A DNA stretch of 64,000 nucleotides, taken from contig JAFTPO010000057.1 in NCBI GenBank assembly GCA_017463225.1, forward strand, positions 1-64,000, written 5' to 3'. Source of the DNA: Lachnospiraceae bacterium (GTDB taxonomy: Bacteria; Bacillota; Clostridia; Lachnospirales; Lachnospiraceae). Below the pieces are notes generated by a model that was not told where the DNA came from, ran no database searches, and saw only the letters and a program-made list of their open reading frames with translations. Below are positions 34,054 through 43,734 of this stretch, piece by piece (within the stretch, counting starts at the first letter, position 1; each line of letters begins with the position of its first letter). Position numbers and translations under genes: made by a program.

Positions 34054-36885
34054 ATGTTTCATATGATAATAAAGAAAATTAAAAATAAGCTTTGGCTTAC
34101 CCTGTGTCTTCTTCTAGGTATGGCATTTCTTGTGGCGGTTTTTTCCTGTCAGCCAATGTTTAAAAAGGGTTCTCTAAATATGCTTTTGGACAGTAGCTTT
34201 AGAGAGCGTGTAGAAGAGGAAAATGAGTATCCAACAGTTATAGGAAGACCCGGAGCTTACAATGTGGAAGGTTTAAGTGGTGTGGCTGATGTGGTTGCCG
34301 GAGTGGATAATTACCACAAGGTGTGGACAGAGTATCTTACCAATGTGGATGTGCTGGCCAAGCAGACTATAATTTACTTTGACGAGGAAAGCTGTCAGGG
34401 TAGCTATGGTAGCAAGGGTAATTATCTTAAGGTTACATATATGCCGGATATGATGGAGCATACTACACTGCTTAAGGGTGATGGATATAATGCTGGTGTA
34501 TCTGATAGTCAGGCGGCCTACCCTTGCTTAATCTCACAATATGTGATGGACGAGTATGGTCTTATAGAGGGAGAGATACTAAATTTTGTAAACTGGAAGG
34601 ATGAAAAGGGTAACACCTTAAAGCTTCAGATTACGGGTATATTTAAGGAGAGTGACAGCGCTGACCTTTATTGGCAGATGGAGCCAAATGATTTTACCGA
34701 GCATGTATTTGTAGACTCAGTGACTTTTGATGAGATAATGTTAAAATACAGAACAGATAGCACAAGCTATACTGTGAATTACAAGCATTATACTATGCTT
34801 GATTATATGGATATAAAAAGCAGTAATCTGGATGACATAGAATACTATATGCAGGAATTTATAAAGGCGGACTCAAACTTCTTTTACTCATTCCAGGATA
34901 TAATGGATGATTTTAAGTCAGAGAGAAAAACTGTAAATATTATACTATGGGTTTTGGAGCTTCCTATACTTGGTATGGTACTTGCCTTTATATTTATGGT
35001 GTCAAAGCAGATAGTGGAGTCTGAGAGAAATGAAATTGCTATGCATAGAAGTAGAGGCTTAAGCAGACTGCAGGTTATAGCTATGTATGGCTTACAGGCA
35101 GGAATAATAGCAATTCTTGGACTTTTGGTGGGATTACCACTTTCATACCTGTTATGTAAGGTTGCAGCGGGTACTACAGACTTTTTAACCTTCTCATTTG
35201 AGAATATATGGATGTATACATTTGCTCCGGAAATGCTAATCTATGGTGTGATTGCAGGACTTGTAGGAGTGATATTTGTTTTAGTTCCCGTTATATCAGC
35301 TACAAAGGTATCTATAGTGGAGCATAAATCTGATACATCATCAGGTAAGAAGCCTGCTTGGGAGAAGTATTTTGTAGATATTATAATACTAGGAGTGTCC
35401 ATCTATTTGCTGTACAATTTCAATCAGGACTTGGAGAATATAAGAGCTAATGCCATAGCGGGAAGTAAGATGGATCCTATGATATTCCTGGATTCTCTGA
35501 TTTTTATAATAGGTCTTGGACTTGTGGTATTAAGACTTACCCACTATCTGGTAAAGCTTGTTTATAAGCTTGGCAAGAAAATTTGGAAGCCATCTATGTA
35601 TGCGTCATTTCTTCAGATTACCAGAACTACAGGTAAGCAGGGCTTCATATCCGTATTCCTCATACTTACAGTGTCTTTAGGACTGTTCAATGCAAATACT
35701 GCAAGAACCATAAATAGAAATAACGAGGATAGAATATATTATGAAAATGGTGCAGATATAGTATTGCAGGAAAAGTGGGAGAATAAGATATTCTTTATTC
35801 CTGTGAGAGATGTGGATTACGAGTTTCAGGAGCCTGATTTTAACAAGTATCAGCAGCTTGTGAAAGACGGAATATGTGATGATGTAACCAGAGTGATATA
35901 TGATGATAAAACTACTGTGTCATACTCAGGCAAAGATATAAAGAATTGTATGCTAAGAGGTATTATTACAGATGAGTTTGGAAGAATCGCTTATTTTAAG
36001 GATGAGCTTAATAAGACTACGCACTGGTATAATCATCTTAACTCTATGGCAGCTAAGCAAAATGGTGTTGTAATATCTTCTAACCTTGCAAAGGAGCTAG
36101 GCATAAGTGTTGGCGATAGTTTTAGAGCAAGCCGTATGGGTGCCATACCTCAGAAGGAAGAAACTGTAAGAGGAACTATGGTTTGTGAAGTAACAGCTAT
36201 AGTGGATGATTGGCCGGGCTACGACAGATATTATTATGACGAGAATGGTGACCTAAAGGAGAATTATCTGGTGGTTGCAAATTATGCAACCGTGGCAAAA
36301 AGCTTTAAGATATCTCCATATCAGGTGTGGATGAAGCTGTCAGAAGGAGTAAGCTATGAGGATGTAGAGGACTTCCTAGAGAATAACAAGGTGGATGTTG
36401 AGAGCATAGGTATACTAGATGAAGATATTAGTCGTATGAAGAATTCACCTATGATTCAGATTACAAATGGTATGTTTACCTTAAGCTTTGTTATAGCTCT
36501 TATCCTTTGTGCAATAGGATTTTTGATATACTGGATATCATCTATAAGACAAAGAGAGCTTCTCTTCGGTGTGTATAGAGCTATGGGTATGTCTCTAAAG
36601 GATGTTAATGGAATGCTTATCAATGAGCATATATTTAGTACCTTCTTATCAGTTATTGCAGGAGGCGTGGTAGGAATGGTGTCCACCCTGTTGTTTGTAA
36701 AGCTATTCGGAGTGGTTTATCTTCCGGAGAAGCATAACTTAGACATTTATATTTATTTTGAAATGGGAGATATAGTAAAGCTTTCAGTGGTTATAGTGCT
36801 GATGATATTAGTGTGTATTTTAGTTCTTAGAAAGCTTCTTAAGTCTCTTAATATTACACAGGCTCTTAAGCTGGGAGAGGAGTAG
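34054..36885 (+). CDS. FtsX/MacB-type ABC exporter permease, 10 TM
   Basis: 943-residue permease with two MacB/FtsX units. Helix 1 (~8-28) and an extracytoplasmic domain (~30-295) precede three helices (~297-320, ~345-372, ~385-415) containing the SERNEIAMHRSRGLSR coupling segment. Two linking helices follow (~443-460 and ~480-505), then helix 7 (~535-553), a second extracytoplasmic domain (~560-800), and three final helices with RQRELLFGVYRAMGM. This 10-TM layout is typical of type VII mechanotransmission permeases, which can move lipids, lipoproteins or peptides outward. Adaptors lie upstream and two ATPases downstream, all same direction and tightly spaced. Confidence 0.87.
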   Translation: MFHMIIKKIKNKLWLTLCLLLGMAFLVAVFSCQPMFKKGSLNMLLDSSFRERVEEENEYPTVIGRPGAYNVEGLSGVADVVAGVDNYHKVWTEYLTNVDVLAKQTIIYFDEESCQGSYGSKGNYLKVTYMPDMMEHTTLLKGDGYNAGVSDSQAAYPCLISQYVMDEYGLIEGEILNFVNWKDEKGNTLKLQITGIFKESDSADLYWQMEPNDFTEHVFVDSVTFDEIMLKYRTDSTSYTVNYKHYTMLDYMDIKSSNLDDIEYYMQEFIKADSNFFYSFQDIMDDFKSERKTVNIILWVLELPILGMVLAFIFMVSKQIVESERNEIAMHRSRGLSRLQVIAMYGLQAGIIAILGLLVGLPLSYLLCKVAAGTTDFLTFSFENIWMYTFAPEMLIYGVIAGLVGVIFVLVPVISATKVSIVEHKSDTSSGKKPAWEKYFVDIIILGVSIYLLYNFNQDLENIRANAIAGSKMDPMIFLDSLIFIIGLGLVVLRLTHYLVKLVYKLGKKIWKPSMYASFLQITRTTGKQGFISVFLILTVSLGLFNANTARTINRNNEDRIYYENGADIVLQEKWENKIFFIPVRDVDYEFQEPDFNKYQQLVKDGICDDVTRVIYDDKTTVSYSGKDIKNCMLRGIITDEFGRIAYFKDELNKTTHWYNHLNSMAAKQNGVVISSNLAKELGISVGDSFRASRMGAIPQKEETVRGTMVCEVTAIVDDWPGYDRYYYDENGDLKENYLVVANYATVAKSFKISPYQVWMKLSEGVSYEDVEDFLENNKVDVESIGILDEDISRMKNSPMIQITNGMFTLSFVIALILCAIGFLIYWISSIRQRELLFGVYRAMGMSLKDVNGMLINEHIFSTFLSVIAGGVVGMVSTLLFVKLFGVVYLPEKHNLDIYIYFEMGDIVKLSVVIVLMILVCILVLRKLLKSLNITQALKLGEE

Positions 36886-36888
36886 GCT

Positions 36889-37590
36889 ATGCAAATGTAT
36901 AATTATGAAGAAAATATATTGATTGGCACTGGCATAGTTCGCTGCTTTAAAACCGGAGGAGAGGATTTCTATGCTCTAAAGGGTGTGGATATAAAGATAC
37001 CTAGAGGTTCACTTACCATATTAAAGGGACGTTCAGGTAGTGGTAAGACTACACTTTTAAATATACTGGGTGCTCTAGACCAGCCTACAAAAGGCCAGGT
37101 GATATTTGATGGCGAAGAGATTCAAGAACTGCCGGAGTCTGCTCGTGAAGCTATGAGAAGGAATGATATAGGCTTTGTATTCCAGTCTGTGGCTTTGATT
37201 CCTATCATGAATGCTTATGAAAATGTAGACTTTGCCATGAGACTAGCAGAGTGTGAGGGTGAGTATGATGACAGGATTAAACACGTGCTTAATATAGTAG
37301 GTATGGGTGAAAGAATGCAGCATATGCCAGGACAGATGTCCGGAGGTGAGCAACAGCGTGTTGCCATAGCAAGAGCTATCGCCCACAGTCCGAAGATAAT
37401 ATTTGCAGATGAGCCTACTGGAGCCCTTGATACTGAAACCGGACTTAAGGTTATGCACCTTTTCAAGAAATTGGTTGAGCAGGAGGGAATAACTATAGTA
37501 ATGACAACTCATGACCCAAATCTTATGGAGATGGGAGATGTGGTATACGAGGTAGAGGACGGTGAGATAGTTGGAAGATATGAGAACTAA
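36889..37590 (+). CDS. MacB/LolD-type ABC ATPase 1
   Basis: 233-residue ATPase of the MacB/LolD class: Walker [11 protein letters not shown]-loop in [10 protein letters not shown], signature [14 protein letters not shown], Walker [13 protein letters not shown] and H-loop TTHD. It starts three bases after the permease stop and overlaps the following ATPase gene by 11 bases. Two different ATPases behind a single duplicated permease suggest a heterodimeric motor. Confidence 0.93.
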   Translation: MQMYNYEENILIGTGIVRCFKTGGEDFYALKGVDIKIPRGSLTILKGRSGSGKTTLLNILGALDQPTKGQVIFDGEEIQELPESAREAMRRNDIGFVFQSVALIPIMNAYENVDFAMRLAECEGEYDDRIKHVLNIVGMGERMQHMPGQMSGGEQQRVAIARAIAHSPKIIFADEPTGALDTETGLKVMHLFKKLVEQEGITIVMTTHDPNLMEMGDVVYEVEDGEIVGRYEN

Positions 37591-38581
37591 TGCAGATAGT
37601 CTGATTGATAAAGAAACAATTGATATAGTAAATCGGGTTGAGTTAGATGCAGGGAATGGTGGTGAATCCACAGTTAATCAGACTTCTAACGATGATATAC
37701 TCATCACATGTGATAGCTTGGTAAAAATATTCAAGACAGAGGATGTTGAGGTTATGGCTCTTCAGGGTCTTGATATGGAGATAAGAAGAGGCGAACTTCT
37801 ATCAGTAATCGGTAAGAGTGGTAGTGGAAAGAGTACCCTGATGAATATAATAGGTGGTTTGGAAAAGCCATCAGCAGGAAAGATTACAGTAGGTGGAAAG
37901 AATCTGTCGGAGATGACAGATAAGGAGATGGTAAGCTACCGAAAGAAGACAGTGGGCTTTGTGTGGCAGAAAAGTGGAAGAAACCTACTGGGGTATCTTA
38001 CTTCCTTAGAGAACATAGAATTTGCTATGAACTTTACCGGAATTAAGGGTAAGGAAAAGCGTGAAAAGGCCTTAAAGCTTATAGAAATGGTAGGTATGAG
38101 TCACAAGAAGGATTCCTATCCACATCAAATGTCCGGTGGTGAGCAGCAGCGTATAGCTATAGCAGTGGCTCTGGCAAATGAGCCGGAAATCTTACTTGCA
38201 GATGAGCCTACAGGAGCGGTGGATACCAAGACTTCAAATATGATTCAGGATTTGTTCCGAGAGCTGAACCGAGAGCTGGGACTTACTATTATCATAGTTA
38301 CTCACGATATGAAGCTGGCAAATAAGGTTGATAGAGTAGTTATGATATCAGATGGAAAGATTAGTACTGAGAAGATTATGAAGGCTCAGTACAGAGAAAA
38401 GATTGACAATATGGAAGGCATGGAGCTTGGGGATGATGCCCACGAGGAATACTCAGTGCTTGATAAGGCCGGACGAGTTCAGCTTAATCAGGAAATGCTT
38501 GAAGCAGCAGGTATAGATACCAACAAGGTTAAAATCTCTGTTGAGGATGGCAAGGTTGTGATAACTGCGGAGAATTCCTAA
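37580..38581 (+). CDS. ABC ATPase 2 with AbrB-like C-terminal tail
   Basis: 333-residue ATPase. The core (~35-260) has Walker A GKSGSGKST, signature [14 protein letters not shown], Walker B ILLADEPTGAVD and H-loop VTHD. It is longer than ATPase 1 by ~100 residues. The last ~41 residues (~293-333, VLDKAGRVQLNQEMLEAAGI then VEDGKVVIT) resemble a SpoVT/AbrB swapped-hairpin fold, normally a DNA-binding or dimerization unit. The start overlaps ATPase 1 by 11 bases (ATG 37580; TTG 37571 is an alternative). The Q-loop reads VWQKSGRN instead of VFQ. The tail's role is unknown. Confidence 0.88.
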   Translation: MRTNADSLIDKETIDIVNRVELDAGNGGESTVNQTSNDDILITCDSLVKIFKTEDVEVMALQGLDMEIRRGELLSVIGKSGSGKSTLMNIIGGLEKPSAGKITVGGKNLSEMTDKEMVSYRKKTVGFVWQKSGRNLLGYLTSLENIEFAMNFTGIKGKEKREKALKLIEMVGMSHKKDSYPHQMSGGEQQRIAIAVALANEPEILLADEPTGAVDTKTSNMIQDLFRELNRELGLTIIIVTHDMKLANKVDRVVMISDGKISTEKIMKAQYREKIDNMEGMELGDDAHEEYSVLDKAGRVQLNQEMLEAAGIDTNKVKISVEDGKVVITAENS

Positions 38582-38590
38582 TATTAGGTA

Positions 38591-38618
38591 TTGAAAAATA
38601 CTATAATAATAGTATAAT
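38591..38618 (+). promoter_or_regulatory. Riboflavin operon promoter
   Basis: TTGAAA (38591-38596), 16-nt spacer, TATAAT (38613-38618), about 20 nt before the riboswitch. Confidence 0.7.
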
Positions 38619-38640
38619 AAGCATAGTGTAAAAGTAAATA

Positions 38641-38764
38641 ATACTTCAGGGCAGGGTGAAAGTCCCTACCGGCGGTATTTGCTAAACGCATAAGCCCGCG
38701 AGCCGTAAGGCACGAACCAGTGAGATTCTGGTGCCGACAGTATAGTCTGGATGGAAGAAGTTGA
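38641..38764 (+). ncRNA. FMN riboswitch (RFN element)
   Basis: The conserved RFN blocks appear in order: CTTCAGGGCAGGGTGAAAGT, CCCTACCGGCGGTA, AGCCCGCGAGCC, GGTGCCGACAGTATAGTCT and GGATGGAAGAAG, with P1 closing CTTC with GAAG. FMN binding should favour the terminator downstream and shut off riboflavin synthesis. Confidence 0.97.
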
Positions 38765-38840
38765 GAAAGTCGTGGCATATGTTTTAGGTCTGTATAAGAA
38801 ATGACGATTATGCCTGCGACATTATCTGTGCGAATTGTTG

Positions 38841-38870
38841 CTGCCCTGAAATTATTCGGGGCAGTTTTTT
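38841..38870 (+). terminator. FMN-responsive intrinsic terminator
   Basis: CTGCCCTGAA/TTCGGGGCAG stem and six T, about 80 nt after the aptamer and 155 nt before ribD; it is the expression platform of the riboswitch. Bases 38871-39024 hold no gene, only leader and the AAAGGAGG site of ribD. Confidence 0.9.
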
Positions 38871-39024
38871 ATATACTTGATATTTTGGGCATATAGAGAA
38901 AAAATATCATCCACTGCCCGAATTTGAATTAGACGCGAATTATTGTGGATGTGTGCATAGAATATAAGGCAGTATTTGCAGTGAAGTTGTAGGAACGTAA
39001 GGTGATTCTCAAAAGGAGGAAGCT

Positions 39025-40431
39025 ATGTACCAGGAAAAATATATGCTTAGAGCCATAGAGCTGGCTAAAAAGGGAATAGGCGCAGTGAATCCTAATCCTT
39101 TGGTGGGAGCAGTAATTGTAAAGAATGGAAAAGTGATAGGTGAGGGATATCATGTAAGATATGGAGAGCTACATGCAGAAAGACATGCATTTGCTAATCT
39201 TACTGAGGATGCTGAAGGTGCAGATATGTATGTCACCTTAGAGCCTTGTTGTCATTATGGAAAGCAACCACCATGTGTGGAAGCTATAGTAGAGCACAAG
39301 ATAAAACATGTATATGTAGGCTCTGATGACCCTAACGAGATGGTGTCAGGAAAGGGCTATGAGTATCTTAGAAACCATGGAGTTAAGGTAACCACTCACG
39401 TGCTTAAGAATAGATGTGATGAGATAAATAGAGTGTTTTTTCACTACATTACAACTAGAACACCATATGTTGTTATGAAATATGCTATGACTATGGATGG
39501 CAAGATTGCGGCATACACCGGAGAGAGTAAGTGGATTACCAATGAAGTGTCTAGAATGAAGGTTCAGGAAAGTCGTAACCAGTATGTAGGTATAATGGTA
39601 GGTATAGGAACTGTACTTGAGGATGATCCACAGCTTACCTGTCGCATAGAGGGTGGAAGAAACCCTATAAGAATAATATGTGATACCAGATTGCAGATTC
39701 CTGAGACTTCAAATATTGTAAAGACAGCAGCTCAGGTTCCAACCATAGTTGCAGTGGGAGATGAGATATATGAGACCTCATCAGATAAGATAGAAAAGCT
39801 GGAACAGCTTGGAGTGAAGATAATCCCTGTTGGAATGGTAGATGGTCATATAAACCTAAGAGAGCTAATGGGCATTCTTGGAGAAATGAGTATAGACAGT
39901 ATATTGCTTGAAGGCGGAGGAACACTTAATTACAGTGCTGTTATGCAGGGCATAGTAAGTGAGGTGCATATGTATGTTGCTCCTAAGATATTTGGTGGTA
40001 AGGATGCGCTGACACCTGTAGAAGGACAGGGAGTAGATACACCTAGTCTTGCAAAGCTATTTGATTTAGAAACGGTAGAGAAAATATTTGATGATATAAA
40101 GGTGGTTTATCTAAGTAAGAATAGATATAGATTGCCTGAAACATTTGTAGATAGAGAGCAGTTCTACAATAACTGGGATGAGGATACCTTAAGTCAGCTT
40201 AGTGTGATGGTTGACGAAAAGGCTACAGCTCCGTACTCTACCTGTTGCTATAAGGAAGATGAGCTATGGCATATAGCAGGTACTAACAATGATGATGAGC
40301 TTATCGTTGTGGAATCAGGAGATGAAGCATATATATTTACTAAGCTGGATAAATTGGTACGTCTTAAGATTTCTCTGAGAGATCAAAGAGACTTATTAGA
40401 TATAGATGAACTTATGGAACAGTTAACATAA
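39025..40431 (+). CDS. ribD: Bifunctional pyrimidine deaminase/reductase RibD with C-terminal extension
   Basis: 468-residue cytoplasmic enzyme performing deamination then reduction of the ribose ring in riboflavin synthesis. The deaminase domain (~1-145) has the zinc motif HAE near residue 50 and PCCHYGKQPPC near 75-85. The reductase domain (~150-366) has KYAMTMDGKIA, TVLEDDPQLTCR and LEGGGTLNYS. Normal RibD ends near residue 366; here ~100 more residues (367-468) follow that I do not recognise. First gene of ribD-ribE-ribBA-ribH under the FMN riboswitch. Confidence 0.95.
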   Translation: MYQEKYMLRAIELAKKGIGAVNPNPLVGAVIVKNGKVIGEGYHVRYGELHAERHAFANLTEDAEGADMYVTLEPCCHYGKQPPCVEAIVEHKIKHVYVGSDDPNEMVSGKGYEYLRNHGVKVTTHVLKNRCDEINRVFFHYITTRTPYVVMKYAMTMDGKIAAYTGESKWITNEVSRMKVQESRNQYVGIMVGIGTVLEDDPQLTCRIEGGRNPIRIICDTRLQIPETSNIVKTAAQVPTIVAVGDEIYETSSDKIEKLEQLGVKIIPVGMVDGHINLRELMGILGEMSIDSILLEGGGTLNYSAVMQGIVSEVHMYVAPKIFGGKDALTPVEGQGVDTPSLAKLFDLETVEKIFDDIKVVYLSKNRYRLPETFVDREQFYNNWDEDTLSQLSVMVDEKATAPYSTCCYKEDELWHIAGTNNDDELIVVESGDEAYIFTKLDKLVRLKISLRDQRDLLDIDELMEQLT

Positions 40432-40451
40432 TATTGTGAAAGGAAGAGACT

Positions 40452-41159
40452 ATGTTTACCGGAATTATAGAAGAAATCGGTGAAATTAAGAGCATAAAAA
40501 AGGGTGCAAAATCCGCAACTCTTACTATACAGGGCTCTGTGGTCACAAAGGATTCAAAAATAGGTGATAGTATAGCTGTAAATGGTGTGTGCCTAACTGC
40601 AACAACCATTAGCGGTAATATATTTACAGCGGATGTTATGGCGGAAACTATGCGACGTTCATCCTTAGGTCAGCTTTCAACCGGAAGTAAGGTGAATCTG
40701 GAAAGGGCTATGTCTGCAGAAGGCAGATTTGATGGACATATAGTGTCCGGGCATATAGATGGCTGTGGAACTATAAGAAGCTTTGTGAGAGAGGATAATG
40801 CTGTGTGGGTTACTATAGATACTCCTGCAGGCATATTAAAGTATATTATAGAGAAGGGCTCCATCGCAATAGATGGTATAAGCCTTACTGTGGCTTACGT
40901 GGATGATACATGCTTTAAGGTGTCTATAATCCCACATACTGCCGGTGATACCACTCTTCTTATGAAGAAGCCGGGAGATACAGTAAACCTGGAAAATGAT
41001 GTCATAGGAAAGTACGTGGAGAGGCTCTTAGGTTTTAGTAAAGCTGCAGACAATGATAAAGAAAGTACTAGCTTAAGTCACACAAGAGGCGCTAAAAACC
41101 AGATTACTAAGGAGTCTGGAATAACTTCAGATTTTCTTATGAAAAATGGATTTATGTAA
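40452..41159 (+). CDS. ribE: Riboflavin synthase alpha chain
   Basis: 235-residue lumazine dismutase making riboflavin from two 6,7-dimethyl-8-ribityllumazine molecules. Two homologous lumazine-binding halves are visible: MFTGIIEEIG...SIAVNGVCLTA in the first and GHIVSGHIDGCG...SIAIDGISLTVA in the second. About 20 extra residues at the C-terminus exceed the usual ~215. Starts 21 nt after ribD. Confidence 0.95.
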   Translation: MFTGIIEEIGEIKSIKKGAKSATLTIQGSVVTKDSKIGDSIAVNGVCLTATTISGNIFTADVMAETMRRSSLGQLSTGSKVNLERAMSAEGRFDGHIVSGHIDGCGTIRSFVREDNAVWVTIDTPAGILKYIIEKGSIAIDGISLTVAYVDDTCFKVSIIPHTAGDTTLLMKKPGDTVNLENDVIGKYVERLLGFSKAADNDKESTSLSHTRGAKNQITKESGITSDFLMKNGFM

Positions 41160-41202
41160 ACTAAAAAAATAGATATAATACTAACAGGAGGAATAATGCT
41201 AG

Positions 41203-42420
41203 ATGAGTAATAAAGTAGAGTTTAACTCAATCGAGGAAATCCTAGAGGATTTAAGACAAGGAAAGATAGTGGTAATCCTTGATGATGAGGATAGGGAAAA
41301 TGAGGGAGATGTAATCTGTGCAGCTGAGTTTGCAACAACTGAAAATGTAAACTTTATGGCAAGCTACGCTAAGGGACTTATCTGTATGCCTATGGCACCT
41401 GAGTACACAGACAGACTTAATCTGCCACAGATGTGTATCACTAATACTGATAATCACTGTACAGCATTTTCAGTTTCAGTTGACCATGTGGATACAACCA
41501 CAGGAATATCTGCTTATGAGAGAGGTATTACTGCCAGAAAGTTTGTAGAGGATGATGCCAAGCCATCAGACTTTAGAAGACCGGGACATATGTTTCCACT
41601 TGAGGCAAAACCTGGTGGAGTAATCGAAAGACAGGGACACACTGAGGCTACAGTGGACTTAGTAAAGCTGGCAGGCTTAAAGCCGGTAGGTCTTTGCTGT
41701 GAGATTATGAGAGACGATGGAAATATGGCTCGTTTAGATGATCTTGTGGAGTTTGCTAAGAAGCATAACCTGAAGATATCAACCATAGAAAAGCTGGTAC
41801 AGTACCGTAAGGAGCATGAGGTATTTGTAGAGTGTGTGGCCAAGGCTAAGATGCCAACCAGATACGGTGAGTTCACAATTCACGGATACATCAACAAGCT
41901 TAATGGAGAGCATCATGTAGCTCTTGTAAAAGGAGACATAACAGATGGTGCACCTGTACTTTGCAGAGTACATTCGGAGTGTCTTACAGGTGATGCTTTA
42001 GGCTCAGCACGCTGTGATTGTGGTCAGCAGTATGATGCGGCTATGAAGATGATAGCTAAGGAGGGCCGAGGAGTACTTCTTTACATGAGACAGGAGGGCC
42101 GTGGCATAGGACTTATCAATAAGATTAGAGCTTATCAGCTTCAGGATAATGGAAGAGATACAGTTGAAGCAAACTTAGAACTTGGCTTCCCAGAAGACGC
42201 AAGAGACTACACTATAGGAACTCAAATTCTTGTAGACCTCGGAATAAAGCAGCTTAGACTTATGACTAACAACCCACTTAAGATGTATGGTCTTAAGGGT
42301 TATAACTTGGAAATCGTTGAGAGAGTTCCTATAGAGATGGAGCCGGGAGTACACGATATCTTCTATCTTAAGACAAAGAAGGAGAAGATGGGACATATCC
42401 TTAACAACATAGAAGATTAA
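41203..42420 (+). CDS. ribBA: Bifunctional DHBP synthase/GTP cyclohydrolase II
   Basis: 405-residue enzyme supplying both precursors of riboflavin. The N-terminal half (1-~205) is 3,4-dihydroxy-2-butanone-4-phosphate synthase with the acidic magnesium motif [10 protein letters not shown] and the RxGHT-type segments RRPGHMFPL and RQGHTEA. The C-terminal half (~206-405) is GTP cyclohydrolase II, with zinc cysteines in [20 protein letters not shown] and [11 protein letters not shown]. Length and domain order are standard for Firmicutes. Confidence 0.97.
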   Translation: MSNKVEFNSIEEILEDLRQGKIVVILDDEDRENEGDVICAAEFATTENVNFMASYAKGLICMPMAPEYTDRLNLPQMCITNTDNHCTAFSVSVDHVDTTTGISAYERGITARKFVEDDAKPSDFRRPGHMFPLEAKPGGVIERQGHTEATVDLVKLAGLKPVGLCCEIMRDDGNMARLDDLVEFAKKHNLKISTIEKLVQYRKEHEVFVECVAKAKMPTRYGEFTIHGYINKLNGEHHVALVKGDITDGAPVLCRVHSECLTGDALGSARCDCGQQYDAAMKMIAKEGRGVLLYMRQEGRGIGLINKIRAYQLQDNGRDTVEANLELGFPEDARDYTIGTQILVDLGIKQLRLMTNNPLKMYGLKGYNLEIVERVPIEMEPGVHDIFYLKTKKEKMGHILNNIED

Positions 42421-42444
42421 ATAATATATCAGGAGGAAAAAATT

Positions 42445-42906
42445 ATGAAAACATTAGAAGGAAAGATGGTAGCAGAGGGAATTAAGGTAGGTATTGTAGC
42501 AGCAAGATTTAACGAATTTATCGTTTCAAAGTTAATCGGTGGTGCTATGGATGGTCTTACAAGACATAACGTAAGTGAGGATGATATCACTCTTGCATGG
42601 GTACCGGGAGCATTTGAGATTCCACTTGCAGCTAAGAAGATGGCTAAGTCAGGAAAGTATGATGCAGTTATCTGCCTTGGAACAGTAATCAGAGGTGCAA
42701 CAAGTCATTATGACTATGTATGTAATGAGGTTTCTAAGGGAATCGCAGCAGTATCTATGGAGACAGAGGTTCCTGTAATGTTCGGTATCGTTACAACTGA
42801 GAATATTGAGCAGGCTATTGAAAGAGCTGGTACAAAGGCTGGTAATAAGGGTTATGACTGTGCTCTTGGAGCTATTGAGATGATTAATCTTATGAAGCAG
42901 ATGTAA
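42445..42906 (+). CDS. ribH: 6,7-dimethyl-8-ribityllumazine synthase
   Basis: 153-residue subunit that normally forms icosahedral or pentameric shells and condenses the pyrimidine and butanone precursors. Typical motifs: [34 protein letters not shown] and [14 protein letters not shown] site precedes the start by about 7 nt. Last core riboflavin gene. Confidence 0.97.
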   Translation: MKTLEGKMVAEGIKVGIVAARFNEFIVSKLIGGAMDGLTRHNVSEDDITLAWVPGAFEIPLAAKKMAKSGKYDAVICLGTVIRGATSHYDYVCNEVSKGIAAVSMETEVPVMFGIVTTENIEQAIERAGTKAGNKGYDCALGAIEMINLMKQM

Positions 42907-42929
42907 TAATAAACTAATAAGGTGATTAG

Positions 42930-43733
42930 ATGAATAATTCAGATATGAAGCTACTGTTTTTCGATATAGACGGTACATTGATAACTGACGATTCTAGAAA
43001 GTATTATCCGGATAGTACCAAGGAAGCTATCCGTAAAGCCAGAGAGAAGGGGCACAAGTGTTTTATAAACACCGGACGCGTATATGCTACAGTTGACGAT
43101 TATATTCGTCAGCCCGGCTTTGACGGTTTTGTCTGTGGCTGTGGAACAAATATATATGCAGACGGACAGGAGGTATTGTACGTGCCTTATAGTCGGGAGA
43201 AGTCCGTAAAGGTGGCTGAGCTTTGCAGAAAGTATGACTATAAGGGTATATTTGAGCATAAGAATCATATAGCTTTTGACGGAACTATATCTGGTGGTGA
43301 GCACAGAGTGATTCTCGACTACTTTATAAATATGGGTGTCAAAATAATAGATGACATACATTCGGAGGAGTTTGTATTTGACAAGCTGGCAGTATGGCAT
43401 GGTGCAGGCAATCCTAATTTGGAGGAGTTCAAGAATCAGATTAGGGAGGATTTTCAGTGCATTATAAGAAGTGATTCATTTGTGGAGCTTATTCCTCATG
43501 GATATTCTAAAGCTACCGGAATAAAATTCCTTATGGACTACTATAATGTGCCTATTGAAAATGTTTTTGTATTTGGAGATAGTAATAATGACTTGGAAAT
43601 GTTAAAATATGTTCCGAACAGCATTGCTATGGGAGTATGCTCAAAGGAGGTTGCAAGGGTTGCCTCCTACAGAACAGACACTGTGGAAAATGATGGAATA
43701 TATAAGGCTATGAAGCATTTTGGAGTGATATAG
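42930..43733 (+). CDS. Cof-type HAD phosphatase next to the riboflavin genes
   Basis: 267-residue haloacid dehalogenase-family hydrolase with type IIB (Cof) cap. Motif I FFDIDGT carries nucleophile Asp12 and Asp14, motif II is INTGR, and motif IV is FGDSNNDLEM. It begins 23 nt after ribH in the same direction and ends one base before the next start. Riboflavin synthesis needs a phosphatase for 5-amino-6-ribitylaminouracil 5'-phosphate, and members of this Cof family (YcsE, YwtE in B. subtilis; YbjI, YigB in E. coli) do that step, so this gene is a good candidate. Specificity is inferred from position only. Confidence 0.85.
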   Translation: MNNSDMKLLFFDIDGTLITDDSRKYYPDSTKEAIRKAREKGHKCFINTGRVYATVDDYIRQPGFDGFVCGCGTNIYADGQEVLYVPYSREKSVKVAELCRKYDYKGIFEHKNHIAFDGTISGGEHRVILDYFINMGVKIIDDIHSEEFVFDKLAVWHGAGNPNLEEFKNQIREDFQCIIRSDSFVELIPHGYSKATGIKFLMDYYNVPIENVFVFGDSNNDLEMLKYVPNSIAMGVCSKEVARVASYRTDTVENDGIYKAMKHFGVI

Positions 43734-43734
43734 A

